This document shows, one piece after another, positions 8,774 to 18,223 of a DNA stretch of 64,000 nucleotides; the stretch's first letter is position 1; each line of letters starts with the position of its first letter. The notes beneath the pieces were generated by a model. The model had not been told where the DNA came from and searched no databases. It saw nothing but the letters and a program-made list of their open reading frames with translations. Origin of the DNA: an uncultured Clostridia bacterium. GTDB lineage: Bacteria > Bacillota > Clostridia > TANB77 > CAG-508. The DNA is taken from contig CANPVM010000004.1 in assembly GCA_947581805.1 (NCBI GenBank), positions 48,741 through 112,740 on the forward strand, given 5' to 3'. The position numbers and the translations under genes were made by a program.

Positions 8774-11700
8774 ATGAAGAAAGCATTATTAAAAGATAGT
8801 TTAAAAGAAATTAAAAATACATATAGGCGTTTTATTTCCATTTTACTAATGGCTTTTTTAGGCGTGGGCTTTTTTGCAGGAATTAGGGCAACTGCTCCAG
8901 ACATGGTAGATACTGTTGATAAGTATTTTGATGAAAAGAATGTATATGATATTAAACTTCTTTCTACTTTAGGTTTAACAGAAGGTGATATAACAGCCCT
9001 AAAGCAAATAGATGGCATAGAAGAAGTATATGGAGAATATAGCGAAGATATTTTATTAAATTTTGAAGATACCGAGCTAGTAACGAAAGTATTATCGTTA
9101 GATGAAGTAAATCAAGTTTCCTTAACAGAAGGAAGAATGCCAGAAAATAGTAAAGAATGTTTAGTGGAAAAATCTTTTTGCACTCAAACAGGAAAAGCGC
9201 TAGGAGATATTGTTACTATAGAAGAAACGGAAAATAGTATTATAAAAGAAAAAGAAGTGGTTATTGTAGGCACAATGAATAGCCCTTTATATGCTTCAAG
9301 AGAAAGGGATACTTCTAAACTTGGCTCTGGTAGAGTAAGTTATAATATGTATTTACCAAAAGAAAGTTTTAATTCGGAAGTCTATACCGAAGTTTACCTT
9401 ACTTTAAGAAATGCAAAAGAATATCAAACAGACTCTACAGAATATAAAGAAATAATAGAACAAGTAAAAGAAAAACTAGAAGGAATAAAAGAAGAAAGAC
9501 AAGAAGCAAGATATCAAGAAATAAAAACAGAGGCAGAAGAAGAACTAAATAAAGCAAAAACAGAATTAGAAGAAGAAAAACAAAAGGCAGAAAGTGAAAT
9601 ACAAGAAAAAGAAAATGAAATTACACAAGGACAAAAAAGTTTGCAAAATGCACAAGCTACCTTAAATGCTAATCAAAAACAAGCAAAAGAACAATTTACA
9701 TTAGCACAAACACAAATACAAGAAGCGAAAGAACAATTACTAATACAAGAAAAAGATTTACCAAATCTTGAAAATAAAGCACAACAAGAAATAACAAAAT
9801 TAAATACGCAAAAGCAAGAATTACAACCAAATTTAACAGTTTTAAACCAAAATATTTCATCTAGTGAAGAACAACTAAACCAAGTAAAACAAGAATTACA
9901 AAAAGAAAATTTAACACAAGAAGAAAAACAAGTGCTAGAGACACAAAAAACACAAATAGAAAATTCTTTGTCTATATTAAAAGACCAAAAAGAAACATTT
10001 ACTACAACATTGCAAACAATAGAAAATGCTATATTAAAAATACAAAAAGAATTAGAGCAAGGTAAAGAAACACTAAAACAGGCAAAAGTACAAATTCAAA
10101 AACAGGAAGAAGAACTACAAAAAACGCAGAAAAATGCAAATAGCGAATTTAAAAAAGCACAAGAACAAATAAATAGTTCAAAAACACAATTAGAAGAAGG
10201 AAAAACAGCTTTAGCAAGTGCAAAAGAAGAATATGAAGAAAAAATTGAGCAAGCAGAAAAAGAGCTCAAAGATGCAGAAGAAGAAATTCAAAAAATCGAA
10301 AAGCCAACTTGGTATATTTTGGATAGAAGTGCTAACACTGGCTATAATAGTTTCATTCAAGACACACAAAGTGTAGAAAATTTAGGGAAAGTATTTCCTA
10401 TTGTATTCTTTGTGATTGCCACTTTAATTTCTCTAACTTCTATGACAAGAATGGTAGAAGAACAAAGAGTGCAAATTGGAACTATGAAAGCATTAGGATA
10501 TAACAAAGTACAAATTGCAGGAAAATACCTTCTATATGCTGCTCTTGCTTGCATAATCGGTGGAAGTATAGGAATGATAGTTGGCTTTATTTTACTACCA
10601 AAAATTATTTGGCTTATGTATAGCATGATGTATGTTATGCCTGACATATCAATTCATTTCAATTGGCATTATGCAATATTGGGCTTAGGCTTAGCTAGCA
10701 TTTGTATTATAGGAGCCACCCTATATACAGCGTTAAGCGCTCTAACAGAAACACCATCAGAGCTAATGAGACCAAAAGCGCCAAAGCCAGGAAAACGTGT
10801 GCTATTAGAAAAAATTCCTTTCATTTGGAAGCATTTAAGCTTTACTAGAAAAGTAACAGTACGAAATATTTTTAGATACAAGAAAAGATTTTTAATGACT
10901 ATTATTGGAATTGCAGGTTGTACGGCTTTAATACTAGCAGGCTTTGGCATTAAAGACGCCATTTCCGCCATTTTACCAAATCAATATGAAAAAGTGTACC
11001 AATATCAAATGCAAATTAGCCTAAAAAGTGGTATTACAAATACAGAATTAGAAAACTTAATCACAACTTTGCAAGAAAAACAAGGTATTGAAAAAGTAGT
11101 AGAAACACAAATGACATCAGGAACACTGATGAATCAAAATAAAGAAGAAGACGTACAAATTATTATTCCCCAAGAAGAAAATTTGCAAGGAGTAATTCAT
11201 TTAGCAGATAGCAAAACAAAAGAAATTGTCGATTTACAAAATAATAAAATAGCCATTACCGAAAAAGTAGCTGAGCTTCTAAATGTGCAAAAAGGCGACA
11301 CTATTATTTTAAAAGATGCAGATGAAAAACAATATGAAGTACAAATTTCAGATGTGGTAGAAAATTATATTTATCATTATGTGTATATGCCAAAAACATT
11401 ATATGAAAAATTATATGAGCCATATCATACCAATGTCTTATTGGTTGAGCATACATTAAATAATAACCAAGAAGATGCTTTTGCAAAAGAATTATTAGAA
11501 AAAGAAGAAGTAAGTGCCATTTCCCTAAATTCTAGTATTCAAAATATGATGAATGACATGATGAGTTCTTTAAATTATGTAGTCATTGTCTTAATTGTAT
11601 CAGCAGGATTACTTGCTTTTGTGGTACTATATAATTTATCTAACGTTAATATTAGTGAAAGAATAAGAGAACTTGCAACCATTAAAGTATTAGGATTTTA

Positions 11701-11971
11701 CGATAAAGAAGTGTACCAATATATTACAAGAGAAACTGTTATCTTAACAGCTATTGGAATTGTATTGGGATTAATCGGGGGTTATTTCTTAAATTACTTT
11801 ATCATGGGTACTTGTGAAATTAATGTGTTACGATTTAGTAGAGAAATTCGCCCATTAAGCTATTTGTATGCTATAATTATAACCATTATTTTCACAACCA
11901 TTGTTAATATTGTAACCTATTTTTCATTAAAGAAAATTGATATGATTGAAAGCTTAAAAAGCATAGAATAA
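8774..11971 (+). CDS. FtsX-like ABC permease with long coiled-coil insertion
   Basis: 1065 residues from the ATG at 8774 (AAAGGAG 7 bases upstream). The layout is: N-terminal membrane helix (FISILLMAFLGVGFFAGI), a MacB-like periplasmic segment, a long Glu/Gln/Lys coiled coil (about residues 240-510), the first FtsX domain with three helices (from VFPIVFFVIATLISLTSM), a fourth helix (LTIIGIAGCTALILAG), a second extracellular domain, and the final three helices (VVIVLIVSAGLLAFVV onward). With the ATPase it would form an exporter or mechanotransmission complex. The Gln codons are almost all CAA. No CGG codon occurs in frame. It ends in a terminator at 12015. Confidence 0.88.
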   Translation: MKKALLKDSLKEIKNTYRRFISILLMAFLGVGFFAGIRATAPDMVDTVDKYFDEKNVYDIKLLSTLGLTEGDITALKQIDGIEEVYGEYSEDILLNFEDTELVTKVLSLDEVNQVSLTEGRMPENSKECLVEKSFCTQTGKALGDIVTIEETENSIIKEKEVVIVGTMNSPLYASRERDTSKLGSGRVSYNMYLPKESFNSEVYTEVYLTLRNAKEYQTDSTEYKEIIEQVKEKLEGIKEERQEARYQEIKTEAEEELNKAKTELEEEKQKAESEIQEKENEITQGQKSLQNAQATLNANQKQAKEQFTLAQTQIQEAKEQLLIQEKDLPNLENKAQQEITKLNTQKQELQPNLTVLNQNISSSEEQLNQVKQELQKENLTQEEKQVLETQKTQIENSLSILKDQKETFTTTLQTIENAILKIQKELEQGKETLKQAKVQIQKQEEELQKTQKNANSEFKKAQEQINSSKTQLEEGKTALASAKEEYEEKIEQAEKELKDAEEEIQKIEKPTWYILDRSANTGYNSFIQDTQSVENLGKVFPIVFFVIATLISLTSMTRMVEEQRVQIGTMKALGYNKVQIAGKYLLYAALACIIGGSIGMIVGFILLPKIIWLMYSMMYVMPDISIHFNWHYAILGLGLASICIIGATLYTALSALTETPSELMRPKAPKPGKRVLLEKIPFIWKHLSFTRKVTVRNIFRYKKRFLMTIIGIAGCTALILAGFGIKDAISAILPNQYEKVYQYQMQISLKSGITNTELENLITTLQEKQGIEKVVETQMTSGTLMNQNKEEDVQIIIPQEENLQGVIHLADSKTKEIVDLQNNKIAITEKVAELLNVQKGDTIILKDADEKQYEVQISDVVENYIYHYVYMPKTLYEKLYEPYHTNVLLVEHTLNNNQEDAFAKELLEKEEVSAISLNSSIQNMMNDMMSSLNYVVIVLIVSAGLLAFVVLYNLSNVNISERIRELATIKVLGFYDKEVYQYITRETVILTAIGIVLGLIGGYFLNYFIMGTCEINVLRFSREIRPLSYLYAIIITIIFTTIVNIVTYFSLKKIDMIESLKSIE

Positions 11972-12014
11972 AAATGAAACAACTTTGGATAGCCCTTCAT
12001 AGAAAAAGAAAAAT

Positions 12015-12056
12015 ACAAGAGGGAAAGCAAATTTGCTAACCCTCTTGTGTTTTTTG
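12015..12056. terminator. Terminator after the ABC permease gene
   Basis: Arms ACAAGAGGG and CCCTCTTGT followed by GTTTTTT. It also lies at the end of the convergent 12063 gene. Confidence 0.8.
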
Positions 12057-12062
12057 TATGTT

Positions 12063-12368
12063 TTAATTATTTTTCTTGTTTGGTGGAACATAGATGAAAA
12101 CCATATAATAATTGTCGTCAGGTATTAAAGATAAAGCTTGTTCCTCTACATTAAAATCATAACGATGATTTAAAACTTTTCCTTTTTGTACGCAAATATG
12201 ACCTTCTTTCTTCCAGTTTTCTACAACACCAAAGATATCAACAACACAATGACTGATGCATACTTTAACTGGTAATCTTTCTTTAAATTCTTGTAACCAT
12301 ACTTGATTAGCGTAATCCACGGGTTCACCGCATACCTCGCTTAAAATCCGTATAATCAATTGTGACAT
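12063..12368 (-). CDS. Unknown accessory protein, 101 aa
   Basis: Not recognised. The start is the ATG at 12368 (GGGAGG 12 bases upstream), giving MSQLIIRILSEVCGEPVDYA; a longer upstream frame exists but has no ribosome site. No membrane segment. It uses CGG as a sense codon (ATA CGG ATT). Its leader strongly resembles that of the 6047 gene, including ATTGTAA. It is convergent with the ABC permease and divergent from rpiA. Confidence 0.6.
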   Translation of the reverse strand: MSQLIIRILSEVCGEPVDYANQVWLQEFKERLPVKVCISHCVVDIFGVVENWKKEGHICVQKGKVLNHRYDFNVEEQALSLIPDDNYYMVFIYVPPNKKNN

Positions 12369-12454
12369 ATTACTTATTGCCTCCCTTAAAATAATTATTT
12401 TACAATAGAAGTTAAAACGATAGTGATAAAAGGAATAAAATATCATGTGTGCAC

Positions 12455-12483
12455 ATTATAGCACCATTTTTTATAAAAGTAAA
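12455..12483 (-). promoter_or_regulatory. sigma-A promoter of the 12063 gene
   Basis: Minus strand TTTACT, 17 bases, TATAAT, giving a leader of about 85 bases. Same box sequences and spacing as the promoter at 6613-6641. Confidence 0.7.
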
Positions 12484-12594
12484 GAAAAACAGTGAATGAA
12501 TATTGTATAATATGAAAGAAATGATATAATATTGGTAAAATAATATGTATGAATTTTATAGTACATGTATAAAACATAGGAAGGATTTTTTAAA

Positions 12595-13269
12595 ATGCAA
12601 GAATTTGATTGGAAAAATGATATAGGGCAAAAAGAAGAAAAAAGAAAACTCGCTGAAAGAATTGCAAAGAGAGTAAGAAATGGGGAAGTAATTGGTTTTG
12701 GCTCTGGCAGTACTTCTTATATGGCAGTAGAAGAAATTGCAAAAAGAGTAAAAGAAGAAAAACTAAGCATTAAAGCTATTCCAACTTCACAAATTATAGA
12801 AGATTTATGCAAAGAACTAGGAATTGAAACTACCACGCTAGATATAGAAAAGCCAGATTGGTGTTTTGATGGAGCAGATGAAGTAGATAAACATAATTGG
12901 CTAATTAAAGGAATGGGAGCTGCTTTATACAAGGAAAAATTAAATATAAAGCAAAGCAAAGAAAATTATATTTTAGTTGATTATACCAAATTTGTAGACA
13001 AATTAGGAGAAAAGCATCCTGTGCCAATTGAAGTAGAAAAAGATAAGGTAGAACAAGTAGAAGAAGAAGTAAAAAAATTAGGAGCAACAAAAGTAGAAAT
13101 TAAATTATCTAATGTAAATCAGGGACCACTTGTTACGGATAATGGAAACTACCTTTTGTATGCGTGGTTTAATCATATAGAGGCAAACTTAGAAGAAACA
13201 ATTAACAAAATAGATGGAGTAATCGAAAACGGACTTTTTATTGGGTATAATCTTATTCTAATAAAATAA
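12595..13269 (+). CDS. rpiA: Ribose-5-phosphate isomerase A
   Basis: Interconverts ribose-5-phosphate and ribulose-5-phosphate in the pentose phosphate pathway. 224 residues, the usual length. Motifs: phosphate-binding GFGSGSTSYMAVEEI near residues 39-53, the active-site DGADEVD, the K-G-M-G-A-A-L-x-K-E-K segment (commonly GGGAA-x-EK), and the C-terminal ENGLFIG. The ATG lies 8 bases behind AGGAAGG. It has its own terminator at 13273 and no operon partners. Confidence 0.95.
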   Translation: MQEFDWKNDIGQKEEKRKLAERIAKRVRNGEVIGFGSGSTSYMAVEEIAKRVKEEKLSIKAIPTSQIIEDLCKELGIETTTLDIEKPDWCFDGADEVDKHNWLIKGMGAALYKEKLNIKQSKENYILVDYTKFVDKLGEKHPVPIEVEKDKVEQVEEEVKKLGATKVEIKLSNVNQGPLVTDNGNYLLYAWFNHIEANLEETINKIDGVIENGLFIGYNLILIK

Positions 13270-13272
13270 AAG

Positions 13273-13306
13273 AAAAAGCAACTTCAAGTTATGAAGTTGC
13301 TTTTTT
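13273..13306. terminator. Bidirectional terminator shared by rpiA and the SpoIIID-like gene
   Basis: Arms AAAAAGCAACTTCA and TGAAGTTGCTTTTTT. The stop codon and last codons of the minus-strand 13289 gene lie inside the hairpin. Confidence 0.85.
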
Positions 13307-13573
13307 GGCATTCCATTTTGCAATGTTATTAGCATTGTGTTCTTTAGCAAGCCTTGTTAAAGTTTTCTTTACTTTTATATATTTCATTTGCAATTCTTTG
13401 GTATTAGGTTCTCTTCCATAGAAGGCTACAGAGCCCAATAAATTAATATCACGTTCGATGGTAGTTTTACCTAAGCGAAATTCCTTACTAGCTTCTGCTA
13501 TCGAATGACCATTGTCTTCTAAAATGTAATCTGCAACTGAAATTGCCCGTAAAAGATTATTATGCTTTCTCAT
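13289..13573 (-). CDS. SpoIIID-like helix-turn-helix DNA-binding protein
   Basis: 94 residues. The pattern ADYILEDNGHSIAEASKEF followed by RLGKTTIERDI resembles the helix-turn-helix of SpoIIID (YI-x5-TIR-x2-A-x2-F, then SKSTVHKD), the mother-cell sporulation regulator. The rest does not match classic SpoIIID well, so it is a divergent relative. The Shine-Dalgarno AAGGAGG stands 12 bases before the ATG. It uses a CGG sense codon (TTA CGG GCA). It has a strong sigma-A promoter at 13624-13652. Next to an H-type spore protein gene. Confidence 0.6.
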   Translation of the reverse strand: MRKHNNLLRAISVADYILEDNGHSIAEASKEFRLGKTTIERDINLLGSVAFYGREPNTKELQMKYIKVKKTLTRLAKEHNANNIAKWNAKKATS

Positions 13574-13623
13574 TACTAATAAAATACCTCCTTATACCAT
13601 TGTTTAAAAACAATAACAAAATA

Positions 13624-13652
13624 ATTATATCACATTATTACATAATAGTCAA
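13624..13652 (-). promoter_or_regulatory. sigma-A promoter of the SpoIIID-like gene
   Basis: Minus strand TTGACT, 17 bases, TATAAT. The leader includes a small inverted pair ATTGTTTTTAAACAAT before the ribosome site. Confidence 0.75.
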
Positions 13653-13662
13653 AGATAGTTGA

Positions 13663-13836
13663 TTAATGTTTTTCATATAAATCTTCTATGTTCACACTTT
13701 TTTCATAAGGACCATTTAAAAAACCGATGGTTGCCATATTATTTTGCACTTCTTGAATCCAAACGGGTTCTTTTTCATAAAAAACATCACAAATTTCTCC
13801 ATTATTTACAATTTCAAATGCTCTTTTACTATTCAT
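13663..13836 (-). CDS. sspH: H-type small acid-soluble spore protein
   Basis: 57 residues from the ATG at 13836 (AGGAGG 9 bases upstream; the in-frame ATG at 13845 is too close to it). MNSKRAFEIVNNGE, then VFYEKEPVWIQEV, matches the SspH family pattern (RAKEI, then x-Y-x-G-x-PVWIE). These minor spore core proteins are made in the forespore. No convincing sigma-G promoter could be read upstream. The stop is 90 bases beyond the SpoIIID-like start, on the same strand, with a separate promoter between. Confidence 0.75.
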   Translation of the reverse strand: MNSKRAFEIVNNGEICDVFYEKEPVWIQEVQNNMATIGFLNGPYEKSVNIEDLYEKH

Positions 13837-13957
13837 ATATATCATCCTCCTACTATTTTTATTTAAATTATATACAAGCTATAGTAAAATATACTTAAAA
13901 TTTATTGCGAAAATGTAAAAAATATAGTATGCTAAAGAAAAGAAAGAAGGGAAGCCA

Positions 13958-14731
13958 ATGAGAATATTAGCAGTAGGAGATTTAGTAGGAGAAAGTGGCG
14001 TTAAAAAATTAAAAGAAAAATTGCCAGAAATAAGAGAAAAACAAAATATTGATTTTGTAATAGTCAATGCAGAAAATTCAGCAGGTGGTATGGGAATTAC
14101 TGTTTCTATTTTTCAAGAATTAAAAAGACTAAATGTAGATGCTATTACCATGGGAAATCATACTTGGGGGAAAAAAGATATTTTTACTTTTATTGATGAT
14201 GAAAAAATGAATCGACCAGCGAACTACTCCAGAGGAGTGGTAGGAAAGGGATATCATATCTACTCTTGTAAAGGAAAGAAAATATGTGTTGTTAATTTAA
14301 TCGGCAGAACCGATATGGCTGTGCAATCTGATAATCCTTTTACAAAAATGGAAGACATTTTAGAAGAAGTAAAAGGAAAAGCAGATTATATTATTGTTGA
14401 TTTTCATGCGGAAGCAACAGCAGAAAAAATAGCTATGAAATATTTTTTAGATGGAAGAGTGAATTTCCTTTTTGGAACACATACCCATGTACAAACAGCA
14501 GATGAAGAAATTACAAAAAACGGAACTGCCTATATTAGTGATATTGGTATGACAGGACCAATAGAATCTATTATTGGAATGGATATTCAAGCATCTATCA
14601 AAAGATTTATGACATCTCTTCCAGAACGATATAAATTAGCAGAAGGGGAATGTATGTTAAATGGTTGCATAGTTGAAATTAATGACGAAAATTGTCGAGC
14701 AATTTCTATTGAAAGAATGAATATAAGATAA
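13958..14731 (+). CDS. ymdB: YmdB-type metallophosphoesterase (2',3'-cNMP phosphodiesterase)
   Basis: 257 residues, TIGR00282 type. The metal ligands are in GDLVGESG (normally GDIVG), NAENSAGG, MGNHTWGKKDI and GTHTHVQTADEEI. The B. subtilis homologue hydrolyses 2',3'-cyclic nucleotides and affects biofilm and sporulation choices. It is followed by spoVS, the order seen in many spore formers. The start is an ATG behind AGAAGGGAAG. Confidence 0.93.
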   Translation: MRILAVGDLVGESGVKKLKEKLPEIREKQNIDFVIVNAENSAGGMGITVSIFQELKRLNVDAITMGNHTWGKKDIFTFIDDEKMNRPANYSRGVVGKGYHIYSCKGKKICVVNLIGRTDMAVQSDNPFTKMEDILEEVKGKADYIIVDFHAEATAEKIAMKYFLDGRVNFLFGTHTHVQTADEEITKNGTAYISDIGMTGPIESIIGMDIQASIKRFMTSLPERYKLAEGECMLNGCIVEINDENCRAISIERMNIR

Positions 14732-14788
14732 ATGCCGAAAAAGGAAGAAATAGAACGAAAAGTTTTCCATTTTTTTCCATAAAAATAC

Positions 14789-14817
14789 TAGACAAAGTTT
14801 TATTTTTGTATTATAAC
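14789..14817 (+). promoter_or_regulatory. Promoter of spoVS
   Basis: TAGACA (14789-14794), 17 bases, TATAAC (14812-14817). It fits sigma-A; I do not see a clear sigma-H match. Confidence 0.6.
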
Positions 14818-14861
14818 TATACCTGTAATTCAAATAAAAATAAAATTATAGGAGGCAAAAA

Positions 14862-15125
14862 ATGGAAGTTTTAAAAATCTCATCCAAATCAAATCCAAAT
14901 TCTGTAGCAGGAGCAATCGCAGGTTTGGTAAAAGAAGAAAACAAAGCAGAAATGCAAGCAATTGGAGCAGGAGCACTAAATCAAGCAGTAAAGGCAGTGG
15001 CAATCGCAAGAGGGTTTGTAGCACCATCTGGAGTAGATTTAGTATGTATCCCAGCATTTGCAGAGGTAGAAGTAGAAGGAGAAGATAGAACTGGAATTCG
15101 AATTATTGTAGAGTCAAGAAAATAA
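14862..15125 (+). CDS. spoVS: Stage V sporulation protein S
   Basis: 87 residues, the standard SpoVS length, starting MEVLKISSKSNPNSVAGAIA and continuing with GAGALNQAVKAVAIARG and ending in RIIVES. It is a small Alba-like protein needed for coat assembly and septation control in sporulating Bacillus. AGGAGG precedes the ATG. It is terminated by a 16-bp hairpin at 15173. Confidence 0.97.
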   Translation: MEVLKISSKSNPNSVAGAIAGLVKEENKAEMQAIGAGALNQAVKAVAIARGFVAPSGVDLVCIPAFAEVEVEGEDRTGIRIIVESRK

Positions 15126-15172
15126 AAAATATCTTTTTCAAATAAATAATTTACAAATAAAAAATTCTTTTT

Positions 15173-15215
15173 ATTCGCATTTGAAATTAACTGTCAAATA
15201 ATTTCAAATGCGAAT
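15173..15215. terminator. Terminator after spoVS
   Basis: Perfect 16-base arms (ATTCGCATTTGAAATT and its complement) around an 11-base loop. The trailing T run is short, so it could instead be a palindromic element. Confidence 0.6.
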
Positions 15216-15279
15216 CCAAATTTTTCAATCTTTATAAATTAAAATCTAAAATAATTTCCCATTATCTAAATAAAAAAAC

Positions 15280-15308
15280 TTGAAAAAAGAGAAAATATCT
15301 TATATGAT
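15280..15308 (+). promoter_or_regulatory. Promoter of the substrate-binding protein gene
   Basis: TTGAAA (15280-15285), 17 bases, TATGAT (15303-15308), 24 bases before the ATG. Confidence 0.65.
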
Positions 15309-15332
15309 AAAGAAAAAAATAAGGAGAAAAAC

Positions 15333-16916
15333 ATGAAATCAAATTTCTTTAAATATATCTTTATTTTATTTGTGGTTGGCATTATTATTTTTGCTATTTA
15401 CACTATTTACTTTAAAAAAGAAAAGGCAGAAAATGAAATAGAGGAAGTAGTACAAGAGGTTACTCAAATTAAAGATTTAAGATTAGGAATTTCTAACTTT
15501 GATACCATTAATCCTTTGCTAAGCAATAATAAAGAAGTGTTAAATATCGATAAGCTTATTTTTGAGCCATTACTTACAATAGATGAAAACTATAAAGTAG
15601 AATTATGCTTAGCAACAGAATATTCTAAAACATCAAATACATCCTATGTAGTAAAAATTGATAATAATCGCAAGTGGCAAGACGGAAGTCCTGTTATTGC
15701 AAAAGATATTCAATTCACGATTGATCGTTTAAAAGAAGGAAAATCAATTTACTCTTATAATGTAGAAAAAGTAACAAGTGTAGAAATATTAGATAGTAGT
15801 ACAGTAAAAATTAATTTAAGTGAAGAAGTACCTTTCTTTGAATATAATTTAACTTTCCCAATTTTACCAAACAATTACTATATAGGAGAAGATTTTAATA
15901 CTTCAACCAAAGTGCCAATGGGAACAGGAATGTTTCAAATTAGCTCAATAGATGCTTCTAATATTATTTTAAAAAAGAATGAAAAATGGTGGAACAAAAA
16001 CGAAATAAATAGTAAAATAGAAACCATTCAAATAAAATTATATTCTGAAATAGGGGAACTATATAATAGTTTTAAATTAGGTAACATCGACATTTTTACT
16101 ACTTCTAATTTAAATTTAGAACAATATATCGGAACGATTGGTTATGCCAAAGCAGAATTTAAAGGAAGAGAGTTTGATTATTTAGCATTCAATTGTGAAG
16201 ATACTGTTTTAAAAAATGAAGAAGTACGAAAAGCTATTGCATATACGCTAGATAAAACAAATATTGTATCTAGTATTTATAATAATCAAGCTTATGTAGC
16301 AAATTTTCCATTAGATTATGGTAGTTATTTATACCAAAAAACAGATAATATACAAACTTCTCAAATAGAAGAAGCCAAGAAAGTTTTAGTAAGTGCAGGA
16401 TGGGAATATAAATATAATCGTTGGCAAAAGACAGAAAATTATAGAACAATAAGACTTAATTTAACATTAACTGTAGATTCTTCTAATGAACAACGTCTAG
16501 CAGTAGCAGAAAATATAAAAGCACAGCTAGAACAAATTGGAATAAAAGTAACAATCAATAAAGTATCTAATAGTAGTTATCAAACAATATTACAAAATAA
16601 AAATTACCAAATGATTTTAACAGGAGTCTATAATGCATATAGTCCAGATTTAACATTTTTCTTTGATGAAAATAACTTACAAAACTATCACAATCAAGAA
16701 ATAAATAATATTCTTAATGAAATAAAATCAATTACAGATACAAATTTATTAAAACAAAAATACCAAAAAATAATACAAATTTATGAGCAACAACAACCTT
16801 TTATTAGTTTATATCGTAATAAACAAACCATTGTTAAAAGTCAAAACTTAGCAGGAGAAGTAACAGGCAATAATTATTTTAGTTATTATCATTTAGAAAA
16901 TTGGTATAGAATTTGA
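15333..16916 (+). CDS. Membrane-anchored peptide-type ABC substrate-binding protein
   Basis: 527 residues of the SBP_bac_5 (OppA/DppA) family. Typical parts: LIFEPLLTIDENYKVELCLA, WQDGSPVIAKDIQFTIDRLK, VRKAIAYTLDKTNIV and LNLTLTVDSSNEQRLAVAENIKAQL. Instead of a lipobox it has an uncleaved N-terminal helix (YIFILFVVGIIIFAIYTIYF). No permease or ATPase genes are adjacent, so it is an orphan binding protein, perhaps shared with a distant transporter or used in signalling. Confidence 0.85.
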   Translation: MKSNFFKYIFILFVVGIIIFAIYTIYFKKEKAENEIEEVVQEVTQIKDLRLGISNFDTINPLLSNNKEVLNIDKLIFEPLLTIDENYKVELCLATEYSKTSNTSYVVKIDNNRKWQDGSPVIAKDIQFTIDRLKEGKSIYSYNVEKVTSVEILDSSTVKINLSEEVPFFEYNLTFPILPNNYYIGEDFNTSTKVPMGTGMFQISSIDASNIILKKNEKWWNKNEINSKIETIQIKLYSEIGELYNSFKLGNIDIFTTSNLNLEQYIGTIGYAKAEFKGREFDYLAFNCEDTVLKNEEVRKAIAYTLDKTNIVSSIYNNQAYVANFPLDYGSYLYQKTDNIQTSQIEEAKKVLVSAGWEYKYNRWQKTENYRTIRLNLTLTVDSSNEQRLAVAENIKAQLEQIGIKVTINKVSNSSYQTILQNKNYQMILTGVYNAYSPDLTFFFDENNLQNYHNQEINNILNEIKSITDTNLLKQKYQKIIQIYEQQQPFISLYRNKQTIVKSQNLAGEVTGNNYFSYYHLENWYRI

Positions 16917-17006
16917 AAATAGATTAATAAGTATATACATTTTTCTAAAAACTATTATCTAGTAACAATATAATAAAAATTATAATAAAAAATTTTGAAA
17001 AAATAC

Positions 17007-17034
17007 TTGACAAAAAAAATAGTTAGTATATAAT
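17007..17034 (+). promoter_or_regulatory. sigma-A promoter of recA
   Basis: TTGACA (17007-17012), 16 bases, TATAAT (17029-17034). Confidence 0.85.
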
Positions 17035-17039
17035 AAACA

Positions 17040-17053
17040 CAAACAAGCGTTTG
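17040..17053 (+). promoter_or_regulatory. Possible LexA operator of recA
   Basis: CAAACAAGCGTTTG is a palindrome of the form CAAAC-N4-GTTTG at the likely transcription start. It resembles the Gram-positive GAAC-N4-GTTC box, with A instead of G on each side, so the assignment is tentative. Confidence 0.45.
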
Positions 17054-17080
17054 AATAAAACGAATTTAGGAGGAAAAAAC

Positions 17081-18130
17081 ATGGAAAAAGAAAATTCAGA
17101 AAAAATGAAAGCATTAGAAGCAGCATTAGGTCAAATAGAAAAGCAATTTGGAAAAGGTTCTATTATGAAATTAGGAGATTTTCAGGCAATGAATGTAGAA
17201 GCCATTCCAACAGGAGCTTTAAGTTTAGATATTGCCTTAGGAATTGGTGGAATTCCTAGAGGAAGAATTGTAGAAGTATATGGTCCAGAATCTTCTGGAA
17301 AAACAACATTAGCATTACACATGATAGCAGAAGCACAAAAACAAGGTGGGGAAGCCGCATTTATCGATGCAGAACATGCTTTAGACCCTGTTTATGCAAA
17401 GCACTTAGGAGTAGATATCGATAACTTAATTGTTTCTCAACCAGATACAGGAGAGCAAGCTTTAGAAATTGCAGAAGCATTAGTACGTAGTGGAGCTTTA
17501 GATGTCATTGTAATTGACTCTGTAGCAGCTTTAGTACCAAAGGCAGAAATTGATGGCGACATGGGAGATTCTCATATTGGTCTTCAAGCAAGGCTAATGT
17601 CACAAGCATTAAGAAAATTAGCAGGAGCTATTAACAAATCAAAATCAGTTATTATTTTCATAAACCAATTAAGAGAAAAAGTAGGTGTTATGTTTGGTAA
17701 CCCTGAAACAACAGCAGGTGGTAGAGCATTAAAATACTATGCATCTGTTCGTTTAGATATTAGAAAAGTAGAAAATATTAAACAAGATGGAGAAGTAATA
17801 GGAAATAGAGCAAGAGTAAAAGTAGTAAAAAATAAAGTAGCACCACCATTTAGAGAGGCAGAATTTGATATTGTGTATGGAAAAGGTATTTCAAAAGAAG
17901 GAAATATTTTAGATATTGCTGTAAACTTAGACATTATTGAAAAAAGTGGTTCTTGGTTTAACTATAATGGGGAAAGAATTGGACAAGGTAGAGAAAATGT
18001 AAAGAAATACTTACAAGACAATCCAGAAGTAGCTAAAGAAATAGAAGAAAAAATTAGAGCTAACTTCAATGAAGCATTTGAAAAAAGCTTAGGCGATGAA
18101 ACAGAAGATGAAGAAGAAAGCGAAGAATAG
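17081..18130 (+). CDS. recA: Recombinase RecA
   Basis: 349 residues from the ATG at 17081 with AGGAGG 8 bases upstream. Forms ATP-dependent filaments on single-stranded DNA, drives homologous recombination and LexA cleavage. Walker A is GPESSGKTT (residues 68-76), Walker B is [10 protein letters not shown], and [17 protein letters not shown] forms the L2 region. The C-terminus is acidic, as usual. Its own terminator is at 18150; recX follows 93 bases later. Confidence 0.98.
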   Translation: MEKENSEKMKALEAALGQIEKQFGKGSIMKLGDFQAMNVEAIPTGALSLDIALGIGGIPRGRIVEVYGPESSGKTTLALHMIAEAQKQGGEAAFIDAEHALDPVYAKHLGVDIDNLIVSQPDTGEQALEIAEALVRSGALDVIVIDSVAALVPKAEIDGDMGDSHIGLQARLMSQALRKLAGAINKSKSVIIFINQLREKVGVMFGNPETTAGGRALKYYASVRLDIRKVENIKQDGEVIGNRARVKVVKNKVAPPFREAEFDIVYGKGISKEGNILDIAVNLDIIEKSGSWFNYNGERIGQGRENVKKYLQDNPEVAKEIEEKIRANFNEAFEKSLGDETEDEEESEE

Positions 18131-18149
18131 GCGATTATAAAAAATAGAT

Positions 18150-18180
18150 AAAAATAGCAAGATAAATCTTGCTATTTTTT
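18150..18180 (+). terminator. Terminator after recA
   Basis: AAAAATAGCAAG and CTTGCTATTTTTT arms with a short loop. Confidence 0.8.
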
Positions 18181-18223
18181 ATTTCATGTAGTAAAATGAG
18201 AAAAAATAAAAAAGGAAAAAAGA

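Noticed and set aside
13659..13898. Plus-strand frame opposite the SspH gene
   Set aside because: It is the shadow of the small spore protein gene; no ribosome site and Tyr/His-rich composition.
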